Below are positions 1-6,360 of a stretch of DNA of 29,546 nucleotides, piece by piece (the stretch's first letter is position 1; the number at the start of each line of letters is the position of its first letter). Position numbers and translations under genes: made by a program. The notes beneath the pieces are model-generated. The model saw nothing but the letters and a program-made list of their open reading frames with translations. It was not told where the DNA came from and did no database searches. Source of the stretch: Bacillota bacterium (lineage in GTDB: Bacteria; Bacillota; Clostridia; Lachnospirales; Lachnospiraceae); assembly GCA_023436225.1 (NCBI GenBank), contig JAEZKA010000107.1, positions 1 to 29,546 on the forward strand, written 5' to 3'.

Positions 1-2
1 TC

Positions 3-464
3 AAGTACGGCGATGAAGATCGTGTAGACGGAGGCTTTGGGCAGCAGTGGGGTGAATGGTTTCAAAGCGGCAGATTTGACAAGCTGGAGGAGTTATTATC
101 AGATGAACTTAAGAATAGCTATGAAGACGCAGATGCTTATGTTGGCTTGATGCGCTTTAAGGAGGGTGAACCCTTCCAGTACTGGATTGGTATGTTTCTT
201 CCGGAAGGCTGTGCGGTTCCTGAAGGGTACAATTCTATTGATATGCCCCAAGCTAAGCTGGGAGTATGCTGGCTACGCGGTCAGGAAGGGGAACTGTATT
301 GTAAGGAAGACAAATGTGCTGAACTGTTAGTACAAGGGGGATATGAGATAATCCATGATGAGGAAGGTGCATGGTGGTTCTTTGAACGCTATGGATGTCC
401 AAGATTTACTACACCAGACGAAGAAGGTCGTGTTATCCTGGATATCTGTCATTATGTAAAATAA
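3..464 (+). CDS. GyrI-like effector-binding domain protein (5' partial)
   Basis: The reading frame is open from the window edge to a TAA at 462-464, so the start lies outside and about 153 residues are visible. The fragment has the look of the GyrI-like / AraC effector-binding fold: short alternating strands, a WIGMFLPEG segment, a central PQAKLGVCWLRG strand and a C-terminal WWFFERYGCPRFTTPDEEGRVILDI-like end with aromatic residues that in this family line a small-molecule pocket. Such domains occur alone or behind an AraC or MerR DNA-binding domain; which applies here cannot be seen. An internal TTG/ATG near 147 is not a convincing start because coding sense continues upstream of it. Family assignment is by resemblance only. 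Confidence 0.6.
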   Translation, partial: KYGDEDRVDGGFGQQWGEWFQSGRFDKLEELLSDELKNSYEDADAYVGLMRFKEGEPFQYWIGMFLPEGCAVPEGYNSIDMPQAKLGVCWLRGQEGELYCKEDKCAELLVQGGYEIIHDEEGAWWFFERYGCPRFTTPDEEGRVILDICHYVK

Positions 465-484
465 ATCTAACAGCATAAACTAAT

Positions 485-523
485 TAAGGGAGTGTGTTTA
501 TAAGTTATCTACACACTCCCTTA
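485..523 (+). terminator. Stem-loop after the GyrI-like gene
   Basis: A perfect 13-bp inverted repeat (485-497 with 511-523, core AGGGAGTGTG/CACACTCCCT) with a 13-nt loop lies 21 nt past the stop codon. There is no T-run after it, so it may be a weak or factor-assisted terminator or a 3'-end stabilising hairpin. Confidence 0.5.
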
Positions 524-623
524 GTCTGTATACGGATATATCATTAGACTGTTCCTGCTTATGCACATCATCTACGGTTAAAAGCTACGGGTTTAAAAAT
601 AAAAAGGTGAAATCCTCTTCCTA

Positions 624-651
624 TTGAAAAATCACAATCATATGTTATAAT
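624..651 (+). promoter_or_regulatory. Predicted asnS promoter
   Basis: TTGAAA (624-629), 16-bp spacer, perfect TATAAT (646-651). The expected start point, about 7 nt after the -10 box, is position 658, exactly where the structured leader begins. Confidence 0.75.
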
Positions 652-657
652 ATTCAA

Positions 658-796
658 GATAAGCAGATTAGTCAAAACAAACATAAATGCTTTCTAAGCT
701 TGCTTAAGAAAGCATTTATGTTTGTTTTGATAAGTGCAACGTGAGCAATGGAACCTACGGTTCCATGAAACGGTCTATTTTGAGCTACTAATCTGC
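658..796 (+). ncRNA. Structured leader element, copy A (asnS 5' UTR)
   Basis: The outer strands ATAAGCAGATTAG (659-671) and CTAATCTGCTTAT (788-800) pair. Inside are a 22-bp hairpin (674-695 with 707-728) capped by AAG-CTTG-CTT with a single bulged A at 706, then the single-stranded core GATAAGTGCAACG (729-741), then an 8-bp hairpin (748-755 with 759-766) and the end TGAGCTACTAATCTGC (781-796). The same architecture with different stem sequences occurs twice before dnaD (28948-29190, minus strand). No T-box consensus, no T-run terminator and no riboswitch class known to me fits. Function is unknown; a leader RNA is inferred from its position at the predicted transcript start. Confidence 0.75.
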
Positions 797-825
797 TTAT
801 GTGTGTTGAGAGAAGCCAAGAAAAC

Positions 826-848
826 CTTTCTAAGCTTGCTTAAGAAAG
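826..848 (+). repeat. Isolated second copy of the CTTG/bulged-A hairpin
   Basis: CTTTCT-AAG-CTTG-CTT-A-AGAAAG repeats exactly the apical part of the leader hairpin at 690-712. It lies between the leader element and the asnS ribosome site, without the closing GCAGATTAG strands, and reads as a duplicated or relic domain of the same family. Confidence 0.65.
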
Positions 849-939
849 CACCAAAAACTTTCTCAATAGGATGGACTCAATCTGGATAGAATAACCAGTA
901 AAATCAATAAAAACTAATATAGATAAAGGAGTTATGAAT

Positions 940-2331
940 ATGGATTTAGTTGATGTAAGAGAATTGTACCGCAATAAGGACCAATATATCGGAAAGCAGG
1001 TAACAATAGGCGGTTGGATCAGAAGCGTCAGAGATTCCAAGACCTTCGGCTTTATCGTGCTGAATGACGGTACCTACTTTGAACCCATTCAGGTAGTATA
1101 TCATGACAAGATGACTAACTTTGCAGAGGTATCGAAGTTGAATGTAGGCTCAGCTATCATTGTCAAGGGAGAGCTTGTGGCTACTCCAGAAGCGAAGCAG
1201 CCCTTCGAGATTCAGGCTGAGGAAGTAACCATTGAAGGAACCTCTACCGCAGATTATCCTCTTCAGAAGAAGAGACATACCTTAGAATATCTGAGAACTC
1301 AGACTCACTTAAGAGCAAGAACCAACACCTTCCAGGCGGTATTTCGTGTCCGTTCCCTGATTGCTTATGCAATTCATCAATATTTCCAAGACAGAGATTT
1401 CGTATATGTTCATACTCCCATCATTACAGGAAGTGATGCAGAGGGTGCAGGCGAGATGTTCCGTGTTACTACCTTAGATATGGACAACCTTCCAAGAACG
1501 GAAGATGGTAAGCTTGATACCACTCAGGATTTCTTCGGTAAAGAGACAAACCTTACGGTAAGTGGACAATTAAATGGTGAAACCTATGCGATGGCATTTA
1601 AGAATATCTATACCTTCGGCCCTACTTTCCGTGCGGAGAACTCCAATACAACGCGTCACGCAGCTGAATTTTGGATGATCGAGCCGGAGATTGCCTTTGC
1701 AGATCTGAAGGATGATATGGCTATGGCAGAGGGAATGCTAAAGTATGTGATTAACTATGTACTTGAGCATGCGCCAGCTGAGCTTCAATTCTTTAATCAG
1801 TTCGTGGATCAGGGCTTACTGGAGCGCCTTAACAATGTTGCTAATTCTGACTTTGGACATGTGACCTATACCGAAGCCATCAGCATCTTAGAGAAGAATA
1901 ATGATAACTTTGACTATAAGGTATTCTGGGGCTGCGACCTTCAGACCGAGCATGAGCGTTATCTGACCGAGCAGGTATTTAAGAAGCCTGTATTCGTAAC
2001 CGATTATCCGAAGGATATCAAAGCCTTCTATATGAAGCTGAATGAGGATAATAAGACCGTGGCGGCTATGGACTTATTGGTTCCCGGCATCGGTGAGATC
2101 ATCGGCGGAAGTCAGAGAGAGGATGATTACGATAAGCTTGTTAAGAGAATGGAAGAACTGGGTCTGAAGAAGGAAGATTATGAGTTCTATCTTGATCTTA
2201 GAAAATACGGTTCTGCAAGACATGCAGGCTTCGGACTCGGTTTTGAGCGTTGCGTAATGTACCTGACCGGTATGGGTAATATTAGAGACGTAGTTCCCTT
2301 CCCCAGAACCGTAAATAACTGCGAGCTGTAA
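940..2331 (+). CDS. asnS: Asparaginyl-tRNA synthetase
   Basis: Class IIb aminoacyl-tRNA synthetase that charges tRNA-Asn with asparagine in the cytoplasm. The N-terminal OB-fold anticodon-binding domain (about residues 15-100: VTIGGWIRSVRDSKTFGFIVLNDG) is followed by the catalytic core with motif 2 (FGPTFRAENSNTTRHAAEFWMIEPE) and motif 3 (GFGLGFERCVMYLTGMGNIRDVVPFPR). The end is full length and about 463 aa is normal for AsnRS. ATG at 940 is preferred over 934 because AAAGGAG (925-931) is properly spaced only from 940. The leader of about 280 nt contains an unusual structured element rather than the T-box common before synthetase genes in Firmicutes. It is transcribed alone; the next gene is convergent. 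Confidence 0.96.
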   Translation: MDLVDVRELYRNKDQYIGKQVTIGGWIRSVRDSKTFGFIVLNDGTYFEPIQVVYHDKMTNFAEVSKLNVGSAIIVKGELVATPEAKQPFEIQAEEVTIEGTSTADYPLQKKRHTLEYLRTQTHLRARTNTFQAVFRVRSLIAYAIHQYFQDRDFVYVHTPIITGSDAEGAGEMFRVTTLDMDNLPRTEDGKLDTTQDFFGKETNLTVSGQLNGETYAMAFKNIYTFGPTFRAENSNTTRHAAEFWMIEPEIAFADLKDDMAMAEGMLKYVINYVLEHAPAELQFFNQFVDQGLLERLNNVANSDFGHVTYTEAISILEKNNDNFDYKVFWGCDLQTEHERYLTEQVFKKPVFVTDYPKDIKAFYMKLNEDNKTVAAMDLLVPGIGEIIGGSQREDDYDKLVKRMEELGLKKEDYEFYLDLRKYGSARHAGFGLGFERCVMYLTGMGNIRDVVPFPRTVNNCEL

Positions 2332-2394
2332 ATTAATCAATCATCATCGTCACAGAAACCTGTAGGTGAAACGATGCTGTTATAGAGATTTATT

Positions 2395-2453
2395 GAAAAA
2401 AGGCTTGGAATAGGATGAATTACGCTTGAGCATATTCACCCTGTTCCAAGCTT
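2395..2453 (-). terminator. Terminator between asnS and the DUF2812 gene
   Basis: A long imperfect stem (about 2402-2420 with 2434-2452; GCTTGGAA/TTCCAAGC base, TGAAT/ATTCA top). Read on the minus strand it is followed by TTTTTT (2395-2400), a classical terminator for the PadR-DUF2812 operon. It may also stop asnS transcripts. Confidence 0.75.
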
Positions 2454-2504
2454 ACTATTATATATGACATGCTTAAGCCTATCTATTAATGAAGCTAGTG
2501 TGGA

Positions 2505-3101
2505 CTAAATACGTTTATCGAGTGTCTGCTTCAACTGGAATCTCTTGAATACTAATCCCAGGAGCATATATCCATATACCAAAATAAATAATATGCTTAG
2601 GCTGGTTATGATAATCAAGCCAATACCGTTGATCGAAGGAAATCGGGCAAGATTAATTTGTCTCATCTCAATCCCTAGAGCATTCAGCTGCAGCAATAAT
2701 AATGCAATAAAGAAGAAGCCATACTTTTTCAGCAGCTTATCATATAATTGACACTTGGACTCAACATCCGTAAATATCCGGTCTTCCTTGCTTCCGGTAC
2801 GTATTCTGCGAAAATAATACCATTTCCCATTATATACACCATCCCAGGAAAACATCTCTTCCCAACCCGCATCCTGAAATAATTGATGATAGCTTTCTGT
2901 ATCTTCATCTTCGTTTACATAGTCCAATTGATAGACATAATCCGTAGGCTCACCTTTGTCAAATTCATATTTTGATAGTAATCCTCTATGAAGATTAACA
3001 AATTGCCAGCCCTCTCTGGCCATCTTAGATAGAAACTCTTCTTCCTTCTCATATTGATGAGCGAAGAAGGACTTTCTCACGAATTTTTTGCTACTTTCCA
3101 T
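2505..3101 (-). CDS. DUF2812 domain membrane protein
   Basis: About 198 aa. The N-terminal half is soluble and resembles DUF2812, with the typical FLSKMAREGWQFVNL and QLFQDAGWEEMFSWDGVYNGKWYYFR segments. The C-terminal half has two hydrophobic spans (about FFFIALLLLQLNALGI and GLIIITSLSILFILVYGYMLL). Genes of this kind usually sit directly behind a PadR regulator, as here, and are thought of as its output or sensor partner; the biochemical role is unknown. ATG at 3101 is preferred over 3122 because GGGAGG lies 9 nt upstream of 3101. It overlaps the padR stop by about 11 bp, so translation is probably coupled. Confidence 0.75.
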   Translation of the reverse strand: MESSKKFVRKSFFAHQYEKEEEFLSKMAREGWQFVNLHRGLLSKYEFDKGEPTDYVYQLDYVNEDEDTESYHQLFQDAGWEEMFSWDGVYNGKWYYFRRIRTGSKEDRIFTDVESKCQLYDKLLKKYGFFFIALLLLQLNALGIEMRQINLARFPSINGIGLIIITSLSILFILVYGYMLLGLVFKRFQLKQTLDKRI

Positions 3102-3411
3102 AACCAAAAACCTCCCTTCCATTCCGATATAATTCTTCTATTCTTCCTAGTTCGGCAACTAATACCGCTTCCCCATCGACCGTTATCTTATAATACTTTC
3201 TCTTATTTTCTTCTCGTGTAATCATGACCAGACCGGATTGCTCCAGCTTTGATAGAGTTCCATATAATGTACCGGCACCCAAATTAATTCGGTTCAAAGT
3301 AAGGCCTGATACGTACTGCATGATAGCATATCCGTGGCGTTCTTCTGTCAGAGAAAGAAGAATGTAGTAGGCCGTCTCGCTCATGGGAATATATTCAGTG
3401 ATCTCTTTCAT
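3091..3411 (-). CDS. PadR family transcriptional regulator
   Basis: This 106-aa protein has the PadR winged helix: ETAYYILLSLTEERHGYAIMQYV (first helices), the LGAGTLYGTLSKLEQSGLV recognition helix, and a REENKRKYYKITVDGEAVL wing. The short C-terminal helix is the dimerisation arm, the length typical of the small PadR-s2 type. RBS GGAGGA lies just upstream of ATG 3411. It is co-transcribed with the DUF2812 gene from a TTGACA/TATATT promoter that coincides with a 23-bp palindrome, which points to autorepression. The inducing ligand is unknown. Confidence 0.88.
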   Translation of the reverse strand: MKEITEYIPMSETAYYILLSLTEERHGYAIMQYVSGLTLNRINLGAGTLYGTLSKLEQSGLVMITREENKRKYYKITVDGEAVLVAELGRIEELYRNGREVFGYGK

Positions 3412-3529
3412 AGTTCCTCCAATTTCTGCTCACATATCTTGCATAGCTAAAGTCTATACCTTAGTATCGCTGGTACAAGTCTCGTGAGTGCTTGCTTTGA
3501 GAATTCACTCCGTATTTATCTCGTGATTC
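3412..3529. other. padR 5' untranslated region
   Basis: This stretch between the operator region and padR shows no coding sense. A loose inverted repeat (GAGTG with CACTC, about 3486-3510) is the only structure noticed. Confidence 0.4.
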
Positions 3530-3594
3530 GATATATCGCAACACGATATATCTTACTGCGATATAAATATATCACGGCGTGATATATTTGTCAA
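3530..3594 (-). promoter_or_regulatory. padR-DUF2812 promoter with two palindromic operators
   Basis: On the minus strand: TTGACA (3589-3594), 17-bp spacer, TATATT (3566-3571). The spacer and -10 are covered by AATATATCACG-G-CGTGATATATT (3566-3588), a perfect palindrome with a 1-nt centre. A second palindrome, GATATATCG-CAACA-CGATATATC (3530-3552), lies just downstream of the start point. Both share ATATATCR half-sites, so they are probably operators for the PadR protein. Confidence 0.75.
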
Positions 3595-3735
3595 TTACAT
3601 TTGTAAGAGATTTTTGATTTGAATTGTAACTAAACGGAAGATAGGCATGGGATTATTCCATAGGGTCTATCTGTTTCCTGCGGCCGGTCAAGCTACAGGT
3701 CAGAGATTAATAACAAAGTGGATCGATGGATAGAG

Positions 3736-3783
3736 AAAAAGAGATTATTATTTCCAAATATGCTAAGGAAAAATAATCTCTTT
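3736..3783 (-). terminator. queT terminator
   Basis: Stem AAAGAGATTATT / AATAATCTCTTT (about 3738-3783) with a loop near 3756-3766. On the minus strand it is followed by a T-rich run (TTTTTCTCT), which places it at the 3' end of queT. The 3595-3735 interval to its left holds no recognisable gene. Confidence 0.7.
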
Positions 3784-3837
3784 ATTTAATAGACCTTATC
3801 GTTAATGAATTAATTGATAGCTATCTGAAGCAATTCT

Positions 3838-4332
3838 TTATAGTGGATAAGTATTTCGAAATATTACATGCTTTACTTTATCCAGTGCAAATAGCAGAAT
3901 GCTACCTAATACACCGACAGCTAAGACCTGTCCTGCACCCACGGTAAGCATCATATAAGGGATTGCATCAGGAAGCTGATAAGCATATCGTAGTACCCAA
4001 GGGATAATCAGTGCATTTGCAACAATGGGGGGCAGTGGGACAAGAAACTTATTTCTCCGTAGCTGATAGGAAATATATGCTGCGATCAAGGTAGCCAGAG
4101 AGCCGAATATCATATCGAGAATATCCGCCCCAGTTAATACGGCACTTAAAAAGCAGCCGATCGCAACACCGGGAATGGCAGCAGGGGTGAAATAAGGCAG
4201 AATAGTAAGGGCTTCTGCAATCCGAAATTGGATAGGACCGAAGCTGATTGGCTGAAAGGCCAGAACCAGCACGATGTAGATGGCTGCAATAACTGCAGCC
4301 TCAGTGAGAAACTGAGTCTTTTTGTTGTTCAT
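3838..4332 (-). CDS. queT: Queuosine precursor ECF transporter S component QueT
   Basis: This 164-aa integral membrane protein of the QueT (DUF988) family is predicted to bind preQ1 or a related queuosine precursor and import it together with the shared ECF energising module, which is not in this window. Sequence signs are about five hydrophobic helices and the family motifs AFQPISFGPIQFRIAEAL near residues 25-42, PYFTPAAIPGVAIGCFLSA and GADILDMIFGSLATLIAA. The start codon sits behind AAAGGAG (4340-4346). A preQ1-I riboswitch ends at this Shine-Dalgarno sequence, so translation is probably repressed when precursor is plentiful. It is a single-gene transcript with its own promoter and terminator. 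Confidence 0.93.
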   Translation of the reverse strand: MNNKKTQFLTEAAVIAAIYIVLVLAFQPISFGPIQFRIAEALTILPYFTPAAIPGVAIGCFLSAVLTGADILDMIFGSLATLIAAYISYQLRRNKFLVPLPPIVANALIIPWVLRYAYQLPDAIPYMMLTVGAGQVLAVGVLGSILLFALDKVKHVIFRNTYPL

Positions 4333-4343
4333 ATGAATTCTCC

Positions 4344-4382
4344 TTTAGTTTTGTTTTACGAGTGGAAGGTCACGAACACTCG
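4344..4382 (-). ncRNA. preQ1-I riboswitch upstream of queT
   Basis: Read on the minus strand: stem CGAGTG/CACTCG (4359-4382) closing a 12-nt C-rich loop TTCGTGACCTTC, then the A-rich tail TAAAACAAAACTAA that runs into the AAAGGAG ribosome site. This is the compact H-type pseudoknot layout of class I preQ1 aptamers, and queT is an established target. Overlap of the tail with the Shine-Dalgarno sequence suggests translational control. Confidence 0.85.
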
Positions 4383-4468
4383 GTTTATATAAACATAAGA
4401 GAAGAAGCTTGCTGCTTTTCTTATGTTTTGCCCAGAAAGACCTTGTTTTTCGGGCGTATGCAACGTTA

Positions 4469-4496
4469 AGTATAACATGAAAAAAGGGAAAGTCAA
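4469..4496 (-). promoter_or_regulatory. queT promoter
   Basis: Minus strand TTGACT (4491-4496), 16-bp spacer, TATACT (4469-4474). The leader downstream contains a GCCC/GGGC-based hairpin (about 4433-4456) and a CATAAGA/TCTTATG hairpin (about 4393-4424) before the riboswitch. Confidence 0.75.
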
Positions 4497-4519
4497 GCAT
4501 TGGCTTGGTTTTGACTTAA

Positions 4520-4774
4520 GATCAACTGGCAGCAGGCATTTCATTAGAAATACCTTTCATTATGATTGTGCTTTCTAAAATATTAGGGTTTAAAGCAAAC
4601 AAGATTACCAATATAATTGCAGGCCTTCTGATGGCCATTTATCAGATCGGCTCGTTCTTCTTTGGCTCCGCGCCGTCGCTTCACTATATATTTTTCAGCA
4701 TAATTGAAATAGTGTGTAATTTATTTATCGTATACTATGCATGGAAGTGGTCTGAGTTGCAGAACGAAGTTTAA
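4520..4774 (+). pseudogene. DUF6326 family protein, N-terminally truncated remnant
   Basis: Starting just after an in-frame TAA at 4517, the frame reads DQLAAGISLEIPFIMIVLS..., matching the second half of DUF6326 membrane proteins, including the EIP-IM-LS helix, the ANK--NIIAG turn and the end YIFFSIIEIVCNLFIVYYAWKW. The first half (roughly 55-60 residues and one or two helices) is missing and no matching sense was found upstream in any frame. Translation could start at ATG 4562, giving 70 aa, but no good ribosome site precedes it. Most likely a relic left by a deletion between queT and tetR. Confidence 0.7.
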
Positions 4775-4846
4775 AAAGAGGAAAACAATTAAGCGGCAAC
4801 TGGTCAAATAGAGAATGAAACCTTTGAGCACGTGATATTTATTAAA

Positions 4847-4868
4847 GAGGACTGGTGAGCAGTCCTTT
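4847..4868 (+). terminator. Intrinsic terminator after the DUF6326 remnant
   Basis: AGGACTG-GTGAG-CAGTCCT followed by TTTTTT: a compact hairpin with a T-run on the plus strand. Confidence 0.85.
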
Positions 4869-4892
4869 TTTGATTCAACTCGGACACATTAT

Positions 4893-4926
4893 AAAAAGCC
4901 TTTATCTCTGTGAATGATAAAGGCTT
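4893..4926 (-). terminator. Terminator following the orphan preQ1-like aptamer
   Basis: Minus strand AAGCCTTTATC-loop-GATAAAGGCTT (11 bp, 4896-4926) with a TTTTTAT run. It lies about 24 nt downstream of the aptamer at 4950-4991, the arrangement of a transcription-terminating riboswitch, yet no minus-strand gene follows. Confidence 0.75.
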
Positions 4927-4949
4927 ATAGAGTCAGATAAAAGAACAAA

Positions 4950-4991
4950 TCGTAATATTTTGTTTTACGTGTGGAAGGTCTCGAACACACG
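4950..4991 (-). ncRNA. Orphan preQ1-I-like riboswitch
   Basis: Minus strand stem CGTGTG/CACACG (4968-4991) closing loop TTCGAGACCTTC, then tail TAAAACAAAATATT. Compared with the queT riboswitch, one stem pair has switched from A-T to T-A on both sides and the loop differs by one base, so base pairing is conserved. It is followed by a terminator but by no gene on this strand before queT, about 600 bp away. Confidence 0.7.
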
Positions 4992-5043
4992 ATGGTTAAT
5001 TAACGAATTTGAATATAGGTGGAAGTGCAGGAAAGGTTATTTA

Positions 5044-5086
5044 TTGACATAAAAAAATTTCCATGGTAATATACATACAAATGTAT
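5044..5086 (+). promoter_or_regulatory. tetR promoter with operator
   Basis: TTGACA (5044-5049), 17-bp spacer, TAATAT (5067-5072). ATACAT-ACAA-ATGTAT (5071-5086) is an inverted repeat overlapping the -10 and start site. A related palindrome recurs at 5795-5814, so this is a probable TetR operator. Confidence 0.75.
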
Positions 5087-5102
5087 CTATTGAGGTAATG
5101 AT

Positions 5103-5753
5103 ATGCCACGAAACAAATATCCAGAAATAACACGCGCACGAATTTTAGAGGCAGCCCAAAAGCTGTTTTTGGAAAAAGGATGGGAAAATACAACCGTACA
5201 AGATATTGTTGATGAATTAGCTGATGTGACAAGAGGGGCCTTTTATCATCATTTTCAATCAAAGGATGACATCATTGATGCGGTAACAACACAGATGTTC
5301 AGTGGTGATGTGGCATCTTTGATCGAGGAAAATACAAATCCTAATGTAAATGGTCTTAATAGACTTCGTAACCTTCTCTCAGCTTCCCTAGTCAATGAAG
5401 AACAACTGAAATTTGTTAAGGTAGCCCCATCTGTTTTACAAAGTCCTATATTTATAGGGAAGCAAATGAAAGATTGTGTAAGATCGCTTGCTCCGTATAT
5501 CTGTAAGTGTATTGAGAAAGGCAATCATGATGGTTCGATAAATGTTGATAATCCTAAACAAGCCGCTGAGACTTTCATGATACTTGCAAACCTTTGGTTG
5601 AATCCGATAACATTCAATGTAACAAAAGAAGAATACAGAAGTAAGATTATTCACTTTAAATCATTGTTCGATGGTATTGGATTACCTGTTATCAACGATG
5701 AACTATTCGGTTTATTTGTAAAATACTATGACTATGTAGTACAAAATGGCTAA
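5103..5753 (+). CDS. TetR/AcrR family transcriptional regulator
   Basis: This 216-aa protein has the N-terminal TetR helix-turn-helix (about residues 10-57: ARILEAAQKLFLEKGWENTTVQDIVDELADVTRGAFYHHFQSKDDI) and a helical ligand/dimerisation domain. The gene sits behind a strong promoter carrying a palindrome and is followed by a second palindrome and the remains of an ABC exporter, so its ancestral job was probably autoregulated control of a drug or peptide exporter. With the exporter destroyed it may now control only itself or distant genes. No frameshift or stop damages the regulator. Confidence 0.9.
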   Translation: MPRNKYPEITRARILEAAQKLFLEKGWENTTVQDIVDELADVTRGAFYHHFQSKDDIIDAVTTQMFSGDVASLIEENTNPNVNGLNRLRNLLSASLVNEEQLKFVKVAPSVLQSPIFIGKQMKDCVRSLAPYICKCIEKGNHDGSINVDNPKQAAETFMILANLWLNPITFNVTKEEYRSKIIHFKSLFDGIGLPVINDELFGLFVKYYDYVVQNG

Positions 5754-5762
5754 TCATAATAG

Positions 5763-5814
5763 ACTGCCGATTAAGGCAGTATATTATTAGTAATATACAT
5801 ACATTTATATGTAT
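5763..5814 (+). promoter_or_regulatory. Hairpin and second TetR-type operator
   Basis: ACTGCC-GATTAA-GGCAGT (5763-5780) follows the tetR stop without a T-run. ATACATA-CATTTA-TATGTAT (5795-5814) then resembles the tetR operator (shared TAATATACATAC start) and ends just before the GGAGG of the exporter remnant. Confidence 0.6.
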
Positions 5815-5832
5815 CATAATGGAGGTAAAATA

Positions 5833-6105
5833 ATGAACGAAGCGGCAGTAACAATCAGAGGTTTAACCAAAGCCTTCGGGGGACGTGAGATCATCCGAAA
5901 CTGTTCGATGAACGTCGAAAAAGGCTCTATTTACGGCTTCTTAGGAAAAAATGGAGCAGCTGTAATTATTTCCACTGCCATGTGCCAAATGATGGCTATT
6001 ATAATGAGTATTTCAGGTGCAATTGCTTTTCTAGTGATAGGGACTATAATAGCAATAACCATAATAAATAATCTAAAAATAAGAGTTATGAATATGGAGG
6101 TATGA
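5833..6105 (+). pseudogene. ABC exporter remnant: ATPase N-terminus fused to permease C-terminus
   Basis: ATG 5833 follows GGAGG. Residues 1-39 are the start of a BcrA-type ABC ATPase (AAVTIRGLTKAFGGREIIRNCSMNVEKGSIYGFLGKNGA), ending inside the Walker A loop at about 5960 where GKTT is expected. The frame then continues directly into a hydrophobic permease tail (CQMMAIIMSISGAIAFLVIGTIIAITIINNLKIRVMNMEV) that ends normally. Most of the ATPase and nearly all of the permease are missing. The fusion cannot hydrolyse ATP. It is best explained by one internal deletion that happened to preserve the frame. Confidence 0.8.
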
Positions 6106-6121
6106 CTTAAGTGATTGAGCA

Positions 6122-6247
6122 CTGGATACTCTGTCCGGCCTATGCGTTTTATGTACTGCGCTCCTATTTTCGGACAGCACTAGCATTCCGGTAATTGGCG
6201 TACTGCTTGTTTTGTTATCCGTTTTAAGCATATTTGATAAGAAATGA
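6122..6247 (+). pseudogene. C-terminal fragment of a second ABC permease
   Basis: The frame LDTLSGLCVLCTALLF-SD-STSIPVIGVLLVLLSVLSIFDKK (6122-6247) looks like the last membrane helix and end of an exporter permease, with no start codon in frame. A GTG at 6111 could have begun this gene but is out of frame with the tail. Together with 5833-6105 it marks the remains of an ATPase-permease-permease set. Confidence 0.5.
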
Positions 6248-6285
6248 TTATCCTGGACTTTGGACGGCGCAGGATAATCATTTTT
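6245..6285 (+). terminator. Terminator of the ABC exporter remnant
   Basis: TGATTATCCTG (6245-6255) pairs perfectly with CAGGATAATCA (6270-6280), followed by TTTTT. Confidence 0.88.
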
Positions 6286-6309
6286 GTTGTTCTTTCACCT
6301 AAATACCTC

Positions 6310-6339
6310 TTGACACATTATACTATGTATTATATAGTA
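6310..6339 (+). promoter_or_regulatory. Promoter and operator of the PadR-HAAS operon
   Basis: TTGACA (6310-6315), 17-bp spacer, TATAGT (6333-6338). TACTAT-N7-ATAGTA (6321-6339) covers the spacer and -10, the usual location for a PadR autoregulatory site. Confidence 0.75.
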
Positions 6340-6360
6340 AAATGCATTAGGAGGTATAAT

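Noticed and set aside
663..796. MITE of a known transposon family
   Set aside because: Terminal inverted repeats are present, but there is no target-site duplication and no transposase in the window, and the internal conserved core and promoter-locked position fit a leader RNA better. A mobile origin is not excluded.
658..933. T-box riboswitch before asnS
   Set aside because: The leader has a TGGAACC string that faintly recalls the T-box sequence, but there is no AGGGTGGNACCGCG consensus, no specifier stem that could be assigned and no terminator. The same element also precedes dnaD, which is not an amino-acid gene.
4520..4774. Intact small membrane protein
   Set aside because: The sequence aligns mentally with the second half of DUF6326 proteins from an in-frame stop onward and lacks a ribosome site, so a truncated remnant is more likely.
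6244..6360. Upstream extension of the second PadR protein
   Set aside because: The in-frame extension runs through the previous terminator and the padR promoter; ATG 6361 has an ideal AGGAGGT.
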